Part shown: positions 16,476 through 25,507 of the stretch, piece by piece
Layout of the letters: each line of letters opens with the position of its first letter
Numbering within the stretch: the first letter of the stretch is position 1
NCBI GenBank assembly: GCA_964637165.1
Contig: CAZWVI010000007.1
Coordinates: 1 to 64,000 of the forward strand
Length of the DNA stretch: 64,000 nt
Reading direction: 5' to 3'
Source: CAZWVI01 sp964637165
Lineage (GTDB): Bacteria; Planctomycetota; UBA1135
Translations under genes and position numbers: made by a program
The notes under the pieces: model-generated
What the model saw: the letters and a program-made list of their open reading frames with translations, nothing else
Databases searched by the model: none
Told to the model about the DNA's origin: nothing

Positions 16476-17452
16476 GTGAACTTACCTTAGTCCAGGCTGT
16501 GAACGACGGCCTCAAATCAATAATGCGCGAAGACTCAAGCGTATTGGTCATGGGTGAAGATGTCGGCCCCAAGGGCGGCGTGTTTCTGGCCACTGAAGGC
16601 CTTACCGCAGAGTTTGGAGAAAACCGTTGCTTCGACACTCCACTATCCGAAGACGGAATAATCGGCGTCGGAGTTGGTATGGCAATCAACGGCATGAAGC
16701 CGGTTTGTGAAATTCAATTTCAAGACTTCATCTTTCCAGCCTTTGACCAAATTGTTTCCGAAGCTGCCAAGATGCGCTATCGCTCGGGTGGTCAATACAC
16801 CGTGCCGATGGTGATTCGCACCCCTTACGGTGGCGGAATCCGAGGCGGCCTTTACCACTCACAATCCGGCGAGGCATACTTCTGCCATACCCCTGGCCTG
16901 AAGGTGGTAATTCCATCGACACCGGCCGACGCTAAGGGATTATTAATTTCCGCAATTGAAGACCCCGACCCGGTTTTGTTCATGGAACCAAAAGCCTTGT
17001 ACCGCGCCGGGCGGCAAGAAGTTCCTGACGGCATTCATCGAGTGCCGCTTTCAAAAGTTCGCGAAGTTTGTGCAGGCGATGATGTCGTTGTGTTTTGCTA
17101 CGGCGCAATGGTTCCAGTTTGTGAAGTTGCCGCCAATCGACTTGCCGAAAGTCGCGGTGCTGGTGTTCGCGTAATTGATTTACGAACCTTGCTACCGCTT
17201 GACGAAGAAGCCGTCCTTGATGCAGCGCGCACTTGTGGTCGCGCAGTAGTCGTGCATGAAGCGCCACGCTTTTGTGGCTACGGCGCAGAAATTTCAGCGC
17301 TCATCGCTGAAAACGTAATCGAATACATGGAGGCACCAATTGTCCGTGTTACTGGTTTCGACACCCCGTTCCCCAACACCCTCGAGCATTACTACTTACC
17401 AGATGCACGCCGGGTAATGGATGCAATTGAAGGCGTCCTCAACTTTGAGTAA
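16472..17452 (+). CDS. 2-oxoacid dehydrogenase E1 beta subunit
   Basis: This transketolase-fold beta subunit, 326 aa from GTG 16472, completes the E1 active site. An upstream in-frame ATG at 16412 lies well inside the alpha gene. GTG 16472 overlaps the alpha stop (GTGA) and is preceded by AAAGGAG at an acceptable distance, so it is preferred. Recognisable features are VMGEDVGPKGGVF, the conserved EIQFQDF and RTPYGGG stretches, and the C-terminal transketolase-C domain with VIDLRTLLPLD. It is the only beta subunit in the cluster and must serve both alpha paralogues unless another copy exists elsewhere. Confidence 0.94.
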   Translation: MSELTLVQAVNDGLKSIMREDSSVLVMGEDVGPKGGVFLATEGLTAEFGENRCFDTPLSEDGIIGVGVGMAINGMKPVCEIQFQDFIFPAFDQIVSEAAKMRYRSGGQYTVPMVIRTPYGGGIRGGLYHSQSGEAYFCHTPGLKVVIPSTPADAKGLLISAIEDPDPVLFMEPKALYRAGRQEVPDGIHRVPLSKVREVCAGDDVVVFCYGAMVPVCEVAANRLAESRGAGVRVIDLRTLLPLDEEAVLDAARTCGRAVVVHEAPRFCGYGAEISALIAENVIEYMEAPIVRVTGFDTPFPNTLEHYYLPDARRVMDAIEGVLNFE

Positions 17453-17460
17453 ACAAAAAG

Positions 17461-18771
17461 ATGACAACTTTAGAATTTAAATTACCCGACATTGGCGAAG
17501 GTGTTCACGAAGGTGAAATCGTGCGTTGGATTGTTGCCGAAGGATCCCAAGTTGCCGAAGACGACCCGGTTGTTGAAGTGATGACCGATAAGGCTACTGT
17601 TGAAATTCCATCGCCTCAAGCTGGCACGGTTAGTAAGCAGTTGGTTGCCGAAGGCGATGTTGCGAAAGTTGGCGATGTCATTTTCGTTATTAGTGGAGAT
17701 GGCGTTAAAAGTTCGACCGGCGCGGCTAGCAGCACACCTACTGCAACAGCTGATTCAGCAGCCGCTACAGCAGTGACTGCACCGTCTACAAATGCAACAC
17801 CACCTTCAAATACCGGCGCGGCCGCTCCAAGTACTGGGGCTAAAGTTCTTGCTGCACCGGCCACTCGCCGATTGGCGCGCGAGATGGGCATAGATTTGGG
17901 CCAAGTAAGTGGCACTGGAAAAAATCGACGCGTACGTCCTGAAGATGTTCGAAACCATGTTGCCACACCAGCCACAGCGGCTAATGCCCCAGCGACTGCC
18001 GCGCCGGCAGCGGCCTCCGGCCTTAGCAATGAAGTAGCCCCTCTTCCACTGCCAAGTGCCAGCTTGCAAGGCGGACGCGAGGTCAATGAAATTCCTTTCC
18101 GTGGCGTTCGCCGCAAGACGGCCGAAGCAATGGTGAAATCAAAATTCACCGCCACTCACTTCTCACTCATCGAGGAAGTAGATTGCACCGCGATGAAACA
18201 AGCGCGCACTATCGCTAAGCCACATGCTGAACGCTACGGTTTAAAAATGACTTACATGCCATACATCATGAAGGCGACGGCGATTGCGTTAATGGAATAC
18301 CCGCAATTGAACGCTGAACTTGATGAAGACGCTGGAGTAATTCGCGAGAAGAAGTACGTAAACCTTGGAATCGCCGTAGACACTCCAAATGGGCTAATGG
18401 TGCCCGCTGTCAACGATTGCCACATCAAAGGCTTACTACAACTTTCATCTGACTTGTTCGAAGTCGCATCGCGCGCACGACTTGGCAAAGTAACCGCCGC
18501 CGATTTTGCGGACACCACTTTCACCATTTCCAACGCCGGAAACATTGGTGGTATTTTGGCAACGCCAATCATCAACTATCCTGAAGTTGCAATCATGGGC
18601 GTGCATAGCATGCGCAAGATGCCACGCTGTGTAGGTGATGACATTGTTGCGCGTGACGTAATGAACTTATCCATCAGTATCGACCACCGCATTGTCGATG
18701 GCGCCGACGGTTCCCGCTTCATGGTGCGTGTTCGTGAACTTCTGGAAAACCCAGGATTAATGTTGCTCTAG
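17461..18771 (+). CDS. 2-oxoacid dehydrogenase E2 (dihydrolipoyl acyltransferase)
   Basis: This E2 core subunit (436 aa) carries acyl groups from E1 to CoA. A single lipoyl domain occupies residues 1-78 with lipoyl lysine K44 in MTDKATVE. An Ala/Pro/Thr-rich flexible linker follows, then a peripheral-subunit-binding domain at about 123-160 (APATRRLAREMG start), a second linker, and the catalytic domain from about 215 with DHRIVDG at 408-414 holding the active-site His and Asp. The stop overlaps the GTG of the second E1 alpha gene. It is the only E2 in the window and a candidate partner for the orphan AceE-like E1 as well. Confidence 0.95.
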   Translation: MTTLEFKLPDIGEGVHEGEIVRWIVAEGSQVAEDDPVVEVMTDKATVEIPSPQAGTVSKQLVAEGDVAKVGDVIFVISGDGVKSSTGAASSTPTATADSAAATAVTAPSTNATPPSNTGAAAPSTGAKVLAAPATRRLAREMGIDLGQVSGTGKNRRVRPEDVRNHVATPATAANAPATAAPAAASGLSNEVAPLPLPSASLQGGREVNEIPFRGVRRKTAEAMVKSKFTATHFSLIEEVDCTAMKQARTIAKPHAERYGLKMTYMPYIMKATAIALMEYPQLNAELDEDAGVIREKKYVNLGIAVDTPNGLMVPAVNDCHIKGLLQLSSDLFEVASRARLGKVTAADFADTTFTISNAGNIGGILATPIINYPEVAIMGVHSMRKMPRCVGDDIVARDVMNLSISIDHRIVDGADGSRFMVRVRELLENPGLMLL

Positions 18772-19919
18772 TGACGGACATTCGCCGCGCCGAACTTGCC
18801 AACGGAAGTCTTTTACGAGTTCTTTCCGAAGACGGCAGCACGATTTTAGGCAAAGCACCAAAGCACATGGCCACCCCAAGTGAGTGCTTGGATATTTTCC
18901 GCGCGATGATGTGCACGCGTGCCATGGATGACCGCATGCTAAAGTTGCAGCGTCAAGGACGCGTGGCTTTTGTTGGAACATCGACTGGCCAAGAAGCGGC
19001 GATTCATGCATCGGCAGCAGCCTTCACCCCCCGCGATTTTGTTTTCTCCGCGTTACGCGAAGGTGGTGTCGCGATTCAACGCGGCATGCCCATGCGCGAA
19101 TATGTGGCGCATATGTTTGGCAATGCCGAAGATACTGCTAAAGGCCGCCAAATGCCCAATCACTTCCAATGCAAGGATGTCAACTTTCCAAGTTGGTCAT
19201 CGGTATTGGGCACTCAATTACCGCACGCAGTTGGCACGGCACTGGCAGCTAAAGCGCGCGGCCAAGACCACGTTGTGTGCGCATACTCTGGTGACGGAGC
19301 GACTTCCTCAAGTGGATTCCACTCGGCCATGAACTTTGCCGGCGTAACTAAAGTGCCAGTGGTTTTCGTAGTGGTTGATAATGGTTGGGCGATTAGCGTG
19401 CCGAGTGCACGCCAAACTGGGTCGAGCAGTTACGGCGCCAAGGCCGATGCCTACGGAATGCCCGGCATTAACGTCGACGGCAATGACCCCTTGGCAGTTT
19501 TTGCGGCAACCAAAGCGGCAGTCGAACGCGCGCGCAACGGCGAAGGCCCTTCGCTAGTAGCGCTGCGAACTTATCGACTAATGGGCCACTCATCCTCTGA
19601 TGACCCAAGCAAGTATCGCAATCAGGAGGAGGTTGATTATTGGAACGATCGCGATCCACTTGACCGGTTTGAAAATTGGTTAGTAAGTACCGGTGCTTTA
19701 AAAAGTGATGCGCGCGAATCTTTACGTCAAGAGCTCGACCAACAAATTGCCGAAGCCGTTACTGCTGCCGAAGCGATAGCACCACCAGAGTTAGAAAGTT
19801 TAGTTGAGGATGTTTACGCTGAACCTCCTCGTTACTTGCGGCGTCAAGTAATTGATGCCCTCCGTCTGGTTGCCGAAAAAGGAGCAGCCGAACATGTCGA
19901 AGGAAAATTCCCTCTGTAA
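18771..19919 (+). CDS. 2-oxoacid dehydrogenase E1 alpha subunit, second paralogue
   Basis: This is a second complete E1 alpha of 382 aa. The ThDP motif starts at GDG (174-176) and ends with VDNGW in place of the NN seen in the first paralogue. The loop MGHSSSDDPSKYR is again of branched-chain type. It shares with the first copy the stretches GRQMP, LGTQLPHAVG and GFHSxMNFAGV, but its N-terminal half and C-terminal tail differ clearly, so this is an old duplication and not a recent repeat. It starts with GTG overlapping the E2 stop and sits between E2 and E3 without its own beta gene. Confidence 0.9.
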   Translation: MTDIRRAELANGSLLRVLSEDGSTILGKAPKHMATPSECLDIFRAMMCTRAMDDRMLKLQRQGRVAFVGTSTGQEAAIHASAAAFTPRDFVFSALREGGVAIQRGMPMREYVAHMFGNAEDTAKGRQMPNHFQCKDVNFPSWSSVLGTQLPHAVGTALAAKARGQDHVVCAYSGDGATSSSGFHSAMNFAGVTKVPVVFVVVDNGWAISVPSARQTGSSSYGAKADAYGMPGINVDGNDPLAVFAATKAAVERARNGEGPSLVALRTYRLMGHSSSDDPSKYRNQEEVDYWNDRDPLDRFENWLVSTGALKSDARESLRQELDQQIAEAVTAAEAIAPPELESLVEDVYAEPPRYLRRQVIDALRLVAEKGAAEHVEGKFPL

Positions 19920-19921
19920 AA

Positions 19922-21319
19922 ATGTCTGAAGTAAATTGTGACACAATCGTCATTGGCGCTGGCCCTGCTGGCTACGTCTGCGCAATCCGCCTCGCCCAAA
20001 ACGGGCAAAAAGTTGTGTGCATTGAACAATCAGAACTTGGTGGAACCTGCCTAAACGTTGGATGTATTCCATCCAAGGCACTTATCTCAGCTGGCCACTT
20101 TCTAGACTCGTTAAAGCATGGAGCTGAAATGGGCATCACGGTCGGCGCACCTCAAGTGGATCTTGGCAAATTGATTGCTTGGAAAGACAAGGTGGTCAAA
20201 CGCTTAACCGGCGGCATTGGCATGCTTTTCAAAGCTCGTAAAATCGAACTACTTAACGGCACCGCCAAGCTTTGTGGCGCTAACAAAGTTGAGGTAAGTA
20301 ACGCCGAAGGAACGCAAGTTGTTAATTATAAAAACCTAGTTTTGGCAACTGGGTCTATCCCGGCCCCAATTCCTGGTTTTGAATTTAGCGAAGATGTTTG
20401 GTCAAGCACTGAAGCGCTCTCCCCAACTGCCATACCCGAACGTTTATTAATCATCGGCGGTGGAGTTATTGGCATGGAGTTGGGAAGTTTTTATCGCCAC
20501 GCTGGAGCTGCAGTCACAGTGATTGAGTTCATGGACCAAATAATTCCAGGGGTAGATCCTGAATTAGTGAAAATTGTCCAACGCCGCGCTAAAAAAGCCG
20601 GCATCAAAATTCACAACAAAGCAGCGGCCAAGTCTTGGCGCAAATCTGATGACGGGCTGATTGTTGAAGTTGAAATCAATGGCAAGATTCAAGAATTCGC
20701 CACTGATAAAATCTTGCTCACCGTCGGCCGCAAACCACAACTACCAAAAGGTCTGGAATCCGTGGGGCTAAGCCCCGACCAACGTGGTTTCCTAGCCACT
20801 GACAAACATTGCGGCACTGGTGCCGCCGGCATCTATGCGGTAGGAGACATTTGCCACGGGCCAATGTTGGCCCACAAAGGTAGTGCCGAAGGATTAGTGG
20901 CAGCGGCGGCAATTTGTGGAAAAGCTGGCAGCGAATGGGACCACCAAGTTGTGCCGGGCGTAATCTTTACCGACCCAGAACTGGCCACCGTTGGCATGAG
21001 TGAAGCCCAAGCTAAAGAGGCCGGGATTGAAATTAAAATTGGCCGTTTTAATTTTGCCGCCAATGGTCGCGCACTTTCGATGCACGCTGCTGAAGGTTTG
21101 TGCAAAGTCATAACCCGCGCGGACAACGATGCCATCATCGGCGTACACATGGCTGGCCCAAATGTCACTGACATGATTTCAGAATCAGCGCTAGCGATTG
21201 AAGGCGGCATGACCGCCGAAGACATCGCGCTGACCATTCACCCACACCCGACACTGAGCGAAGTCTTAATGGAAGCCTGTGAAGACGTACACGGGGAATG
21301 CATCCATGCGGCTAAGTAA
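19922..21319 (+). CDS. lpdA: Dihydrolipoamide dehydrogenase (E3)
   Basis: This flavoprotein disulfide reductase (465 aa) reoxidises dihydrolipoyl groups with NAD+. It has an N-terminal FAD motif GAGPAG (12-17), redox-active cysteines C43 and C48 in GGTCLNVGC, a second dinucleotide fold at IIGGGVIGMELG near 180, and the C-terminal HPHPTLSE histidine/glutamate pair. It starts 2 bp after the second E1 alpha and overlaps lipB by one base (TAATG). It would serve the cluster's complex. Confidence 0.95.
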   Translation: MSEVNCDTIVIGAGPAGYVCAIRLAQNGQKVVCIEQSELGGTCLNVGCIPSKALISAGHFLDSLKHGAEMGITVGAPQVDLGKLIAWKDKVVKRLTGGIGMLFKARKIELLNGTAKLCGANKVEVSNAEGTQVVNYKNLVLATGSIPAPIPGFEFSEDVWSSTEALSPTAIPERLLIIGGGVIGMELGSFYRHAGAAVTVIEFMDQIIPGVDPELVKIVQRRAKKAGIKIHNKAAAKSWRKSDDGLIVEVEINGKIQEFATDKILLTVGRKPQLPKGLESVGLSPDQRGFLATDKHCGTGAAGIYAVGDICHGPMLAHKGSAEGLVAAAAICGKAGSEWDHQVVPGVIFTDPELATVGMSEAQAKEAGIEIKIGRFNFAANGRALSMHAAEGLCKVITRADNDAIIGVHMAGPNVTDMISESALAIEGGMTAEDIALTIHPHPTLSEVLMEACEDVHGECIHAAK

Positions 21320-21954
21320 TGGCGCTTAGCACTGCTACGCGTTGTGAAATCCATCGCCTCGGGAATTGCAAATACCAAGTTGCAGAAGAACTGCAAAAGG
21401 AATTGCTTGAGCGGCGCGCCGATGGCGACGATTGCGACCACTTAATTGTTTGCGAATTTGAGCCGGTAATTACCGTCGGGCGCGCCGCTGACCTGTCTGA
21501 TTTTCAACACTTAAACATTCCAACCTTCGCGGTTCCGCGGGGCGGCCAAGCGACCTTTCATGGTCCTGGACAATTGGTCGTCTATCCAATTATTGGGCTA
21601 AGCAAGGACAACTTAGATTTGCACGCGTATTTGCATTTAATCGAGCAAGCATTAATTGACTGCATTAGCGCATTCGACTTGCTTGGCACGCGCGACCCGC
21701 GCAACACCGGTTGCTGGATCAACGGACGCAAAGTAGCCTCGATTGGAGTCGCCGTGCGCCGCTGGGTTAGCTACCACGGACTTGCGTTAAATATCTCAAC
21801 CGAACTAAATCAGTTCGCGCAATTTTCCCCGTGTGGCTTGGCGCCAGACACTATGACCAATATGGACCGAGAGTCTCAGCAAGCACACGATTTTGACGAG
21901 GTTGCAAATATGCTTATTGCACAGCTCGGCAAGTATCTTTCTTTGGCAATCTAG
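21319..21954 (+). CDS. lipB: Octanoyltransferase
   Basis: LipB moves octanoyl groups from acyl carrier protein to lipoyl-domain lysines, the step before LipA. The 211-aa protein has the GGQATFHGPGQLVVYP core, the catalytic lysine in GRKVASIG, and the catalytic cysteine in FSPCGL. It closes the lipA-to-lipB cluster, and its start overlaps the E3 stop (TAATG). The stop codon lies in the loop of a 10-bp perfect hairpin. Confidence 0.94.
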   Translation: MALSTATRCEIHRLGNCKYQVAEELQKELLERRADGDDCDHLIVCEFEPVITVGRAADLSDFQHLNIPTFAVPRGGQATFHGPGQLVVYPIIGLSKDNLDLHAYLHLIEQALIDCISAFDLLGTRDPRNTGCWINGRKVASIGVAVRRWVSYHGLALNISTELNQFAQFSPCGLAPDTMTNMDRESQQAHDFDEVANMLIAQLGKYLSLAI

Positions 21955-21963
21955 CCAAAGAAA
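21938..21963. terminator. Hairpin between convergent lipB and glycosyltransferase genes
   Basis: TTTCTTTGGC (21938-21947), a 6-nt loop, and GCCAAAGAAA (21954-21963) form a perfect 10-bp inverted repeat that contains the lipB stop. It lacks a downstream T-run in either direction, so its strength as an intrinsic terminator is doubtful. Confidence 0.45.
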
Positions 21964-21968
21964 AACAA

Positions 21969-22673
21969 TTAACCCATCAAGTTAAATTTAACGATGTGCC
22001 ACAAAGCCGCGACACCATCGCGCCAACCAATTTTTTTACCTTCGGCATAATCACGACCGTAGTAACTAATCGGCACTTCGTAAACGCGCACACGTGAACC
22101 GTCAGCACGGCGGCGCCGCGCAATCTTAGCGGTAATCTCAGGTTCGAAACCAAAACGATTTGATTCGATTTTTATGCCCTGCAAAACCTCGCGCTTAAAA
22201 ACTTTGTAACAAGTTTCCATATCTGTGAGGTTTAAGTTGGTAAACATATTGGACACCCAAGTCAATAGGTTGTTCGCCATCTGGTGCCAATAAAGGTGAA
22301 CGCGACTCATGCGCGACCCTTTAAAACGTGAGCCATAGACTACGTCGGCAAGACCACGTTCGATTGGTTCTAACAGCAAAGGGTATTCAGCTGGATCGTA
22401 CTCAAGGTCGGCGTCTTGAATTAGAACCACATCGCCAGTGGCGTGTTCAATGCCAGTACGTAAAGCCGCACCTTTGCCTTGGTTTACCGAATGGTAAAAA
22501 CACTTACAGTCATCCGAACTTTCCAGTTCTTTCAGAATTAACGGTGATTTATCAACCGAGCAATCGTCGACCAAAATGATTTCTTTTTCGTAAGGTGTCG
22601 CGCGGACACGCTCAAGAATGTCGAGGAGAGTTTGCTCCTCGTTAAAGACTGGAATTACGACGCTTAGTTTCAC
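21969..22673 (-). CDS. Family 2 glycosyltransferase (dolichol-phosphate-mannose-synthase-like)
   Basis: This is a GT-A fold glycosyltransferase of 234 aa. It has the N-terminal VVIPVFNEE, the nucleotide-binding ILVDDCSVD near 35-43, and the metal-binding QDADLEYD near 86-93. Length and pattern match the DPM1-like group that transfers a sugar to a polyprenyl phosphate at the inner face of the membrane. No transmembrane anchor is visible. Its start overlaps the stop of the OPT transporter gene (ATGA), so the two are probably translated from one mRNA. Confidence 0.9.
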   Translation of the reverse strand: MKLSVVIPVFNEEQTLLDILERVRATPYEKEIILVDDCSVDKSPLILKELESSDDCKCFYHSVNQGKGAALRTGIEHATGDVVLIQDADLEYDPAEYPLLLEPIERGLADVVYGSRFKGSRMSRVHLYWHQMANNLLTWVSNMFTNLNLTDMETCYKVFKREVLQGIKIESNRFGFEPEITAKIARRRRADGSRVRVYEVPISYYGRDYAEGKKIGWRDGVAALWHIVKFNLMG

Positions 22674-24595
22674 GATTGACGGTTTCGGCTAGTTTGCAGC
22701 AACAGGAACATTACGAGCAGAACGGCAGATGCCGTCCACAATGGCGACAAGCCTACCTCCCAATTCGGCAATTTTACCTCACTTGCTTTAGGAATTGCGA
22801 TTAATACCCCAGCAATCGCCTCGCCAGCAATCAACCCAGAGGCCAAAAGCACTCCTCGAGAATGGCCAGCCTCAGCCCCCTTGGTGCTCTTTCGCGTGCG
22901 ATACCAGGCCAATAGCCCGCCCGCCAGGATTGCCGTGGACAAACCGAAGGGCAAATACATGCCCACTGCGACCGGCATCACGTGCAGGCGGAATTTGCTA
23001 GCGCGTGGGCGCAGAATCAGTTGGTCGGCAACAATGATCAGCAAACCGACGACCATTCCAGCGATGATCATTTCCCACGGTAATTGCTCTTCACCGAAGA
23101 AACCGCGCATCAAGCTGGCAAAGAGACCCGCTTGAGGAGCTTCGAGCGCCTGTCCTTGAAGTTCAAGTGGCAGGTGGGCATCGGTCCCGATTCCGTAAGC
23201 GCGATGCAGTAAACCCAGCACCGGCGCCATAACAAATGATGCGGTGATCACACCTAACACTTCGGCCCATTGTTGGCGGTAAGGAGTTGCGCCCACCAGG
23301 TGACCGGTTTTCAAATCTTGGCAAACATCACCCGAGGTGCAGGTGGCGCAACAGACAACGCCGGCAACCCCCATCGTGGCGAGGATGGCCGTTTCGCCGC
23401 TAAAGCCAAACAGGGCAACGAATGCGGATGTTAAAAGCACTGAACAAATCGTCATGCCTGAAACGGGGCTATTGCTCGAACCGACTAATCCAACGATGTA
23501 TGCGGCGACGGCAACGAAGAAGAAACTGCAGACCGTCATCAATACCGTGGCTAATCCAGAAACTGCAAAACCGCCGCCGGTCACGCGCAGATAAAGATTA
23601 AAGACCACCACGGTTGTTGCAAGAACTAAGAACAACAACCATTTGGAATTCATATCGTCGGAGCGTTCGATGCGTTGCGCTCCGGTCATACTCGATTTGT
23701 AGCCACCGAAAGTTTCACGCACTCCCCGAACTATGCCTTTGCGGATTTGCAGAATTGACCATAGGCCACCGACCACCATCGCGCCAACTCCTAAAAACTT
23801 CACATCGGCCTTGACTGCGGAAAAAAGTTCTTCGCCAATTAAGGGAGTGGCCGCTGTTGAAAGGTAAGAGCTACTTGCTGACAGAATTGGTCCAGCAATT
23901 AGCCATGAGACGGCACCACCGACAAATACTAAAGCGGCGATGTTAAATCCAACAATCCAGCCCACCCCAATCAAAGCCGGCGAGGCGGTTAAACCTAACC
24001 AAAAATGCGAGCGGCCGGCGACTAGTGTGGCCTTTAGCGAACCGCCCAAAAAATGGACTGCGTCGGCCGCCAACTTTATGCTTGTGCCAAGCGCCAACGA
24101 GCCAAAGACCAGCTTCATGCCAGCGCCGCCTGCTTCGCCAGCCTGCAATACTTTGGCACAAGCGACACCCTCTGGATAAATCAGTTCGTCATTTTCAACG
24201 ATCATCGGCTTGCGAAGTGGAATCATAAACAACACCCCCAACAAGCCGCCGGTAATACTGACTAAAGTAGTTGTTACAAAATCAAAGTCAGTCCACACCC
24301 CAGCAATAACCAGCGCAGGCATTGTAAAAATAATTCCGGCCGCCAATGATTCGCCGGCCGAGGCTATTGTCTGCACAATATTGTTTTCTAAAATTGTGCC
24401 GCGGCGCAACACTCCTTTTAGAACACCCATTGAAATAACTGCCGCTGGAATACTTGCGGAGACAGTCATGCCGGCGAACAAGCCTAAGTAAACATTGGCC
24501 ACGCTCATCACTAGGCCAATGATTATGCCTAGCACTACCGAGAGCAAAGTTAGTTCAGCTGGCCTTGAGGGCCGAGGAGACATTGAGTCTTGCAT
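22670..24595 (-). CDS. OPT family oligopeptide transporter
   Basis: This is a large polytopic membrane protein (641 aa) with about 14-16 hydrophobic segments. The stretch around YPEGVACAKVLQAGEAG near 150 and the CATCTSGDVCQDLKTGHLVG region near 430 are hallmark OPT sequences. The family imports oligopeptides or metal chelates by proton coupling. It is flanked by a PAP2 enzyme 9 bp upstream and a glycosyltransferase downstream. The mixed context gives no hint of the substrate. Confidence 0.92.
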   Translation of the reverse strand: MQDSMSPRPSRPAELTLLSVVLGIIIGLVMSVANVYLGLFAGMTVSASIPAAVISMGVLKGVLRRGTILENNIVQTIASAGESLAAGIIFTMPALVIAGVWTDFDFVTTTLVSITGGLLGVLFMIPLRKPMIVENDELIYPEGVACAKVLQAGEAGGAGMKLVFGSLALGTSIKLAADAVHFLGGSLKATLVAGRSHFWLGLTASPALIGVGWIVGFNIAALVFVGGAVSWLIAGPILSASSSYLSTAATPLIGEELFSAVKADVKFLGVGAMVVGGLWSILQIRKGIVRGVRETFGGYKSSMTGAQRIERSDDMNSKWLLFLVLATTVVVFNLYLRVTGGGFAVSGLATVLMTVCSFFFVAVAAYIVGLVGSSNSPVSGMTICSVLLTSAFVALFGFSGETAILATMGVAGVVCCATCTSGDVCQDLKTGHLVGATPYRQQWAEVLGVITASFVMAPVLGLLHRAYGIGTDAHLPLELQGQALEAPQAGLFASLMRGFFGEEQLPWEMIIAGMVVGLLIIVADQLILRPRASKFRLHVMPVAVGMYLPFGLSTAILAGGLLAWYRTRKSTKGAEAGHSRGVLLASGLIAGEAIAGVLIAIPKASEVKLPNWEVGLSPLWTASAVLLVMFLLLQTSRNRQS

Positions 24596-24604
24596 GTTTT
24601 GATT

Positions 24605-25498
24605 TTAAGCTTGCGGCCGCGGAACATCACGGAATCGACCAAATAGCTTTTCGCTCAAGTAAATCCATGATGCGCTGGCAAGGAGCCCGCAAACCACATC
24701 GATTAAGAAGTGGTAACGCAAGTAAAGGGTTGCGATTACCGTCAAGCAGGCCCACGGAATTAATAACCATGAGAGTTCGCGCACTCGTTGCCAACCAAGC
24801 CAAGCTAAATAAGTAGACATCATGGTGTGACCACTTGGGAAACAATCTCGCTTTGTCCAAGCAGTTTCGACTAGGCTATTGTGCAATTCCCCTTGCAGGC
24901 CGCTTGACAGAATTGGGTTGGCGTATTCGACAAAAGCGTAAGGCGAGCGCGTTGGCATCAACAAATAACCGCAGTAGCTGAGCAAAAAACCTAGAATCAA
25001 ACGGTCGGTCCCTGAGTAGAGGCCATTCCAATCTTTTTTCCAGGCTAAGCGCAATCCAAACAAAAAGGGGAATAAGTAAAAGCACACGTATACGATTTGT
25101 AAGCCATCGCTTATTAACGGATGATTAATTTCACCCCACCAATCTTCCCAAAAATAATCAAAGTAGCGACGATCAAATTTCAGCAAAAACCACTCGCGAT
25201 CCTCTGGCAAAGTCCACGGGATTACTTTTGAAAGTGCACTGTATAAAGAAAAAATTATTGCCCCGGAACACACCGGATGAATTATTTTTCGAAAGTTTTG
25301 CCAACGAGTGGCAATTAAGTCAGCAACAATTGAAGCGACTCCCAATCCGGAAAAATTCACAATTGCCGACCACGCAAGCGGATTCGGTGCTCCACTTAGG
25401 ATTACTAATACACACACCATCCCGCAAAATGCAGGGAGGAAAAAGCTCAGGCTGAGCGGACGGACTTCGTCGGGGCAGGGCACGCCCTTATGATGCAC
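24605..25498 (-). CDS. PAP2-superfamily membrane phosphatase/phosphotransferase
   Basis: This 297-aa protein has about six transmembrane segments and type-2 phosphatidic acid phosphatase motifs in its C-terminal third: FPSGHT and RYHFLIDV (R-x(2)-F-x(2)-D form of the third motif). The arrangement resembles the inositolphosphotransferase/Aur1-like subgroup acting on lipid phosphates. The annotated ATG at 25498 overlaps the divergent peptidase gene's 5' region by up to 9 bp. A GTG at 25483 is an alternative start. It heads the minus-strand group PAP2 - OPT - GT2. Confidence 0.8.
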   Translation of the reverse strand: MHHKGVPCPDEVRPLSLSFFLPAFCGMVCVLVILSGAPNPLAWSAIVNFSGLGVASIVADLIATRWQNFRKIIHPVCSGAIIFSLYSALSKVIPWTLPEDREWFLLKFDRRYFDYFWEDWWGEINHPLISDGLQIVYVCFYLFPFLFGLRLAWKKDWNGLYSGTDRLILGFLLSYCGYLLMPTRSPYAFVEYANPILSSGLQGELHNSLVETAWTKRDCFPSGHTMMSTYLAWLGWQRVRELSWLLIPWACLTVIATLYLRYHFLIDVVCGLLASASWIYLSEKLFGRFRDVPRPQA

Positions 25499-25507
25499 AT
25501 TCCTGCG

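Noticed and set aside
17720..18050. Possible repeat region in the E2 gene
   Set aside because: The Ala/Thr/Pro-rich stretches are the normal flexible linkers between lipoyl, binding and catalytic domains.
17616..18155. A 179-codon minus-strand open frame opposite E2
   Set aside because: It mirrors the Ala/Pro/Thr linker codons of the E2 gene; low-complexity composition explains the lack of stops.
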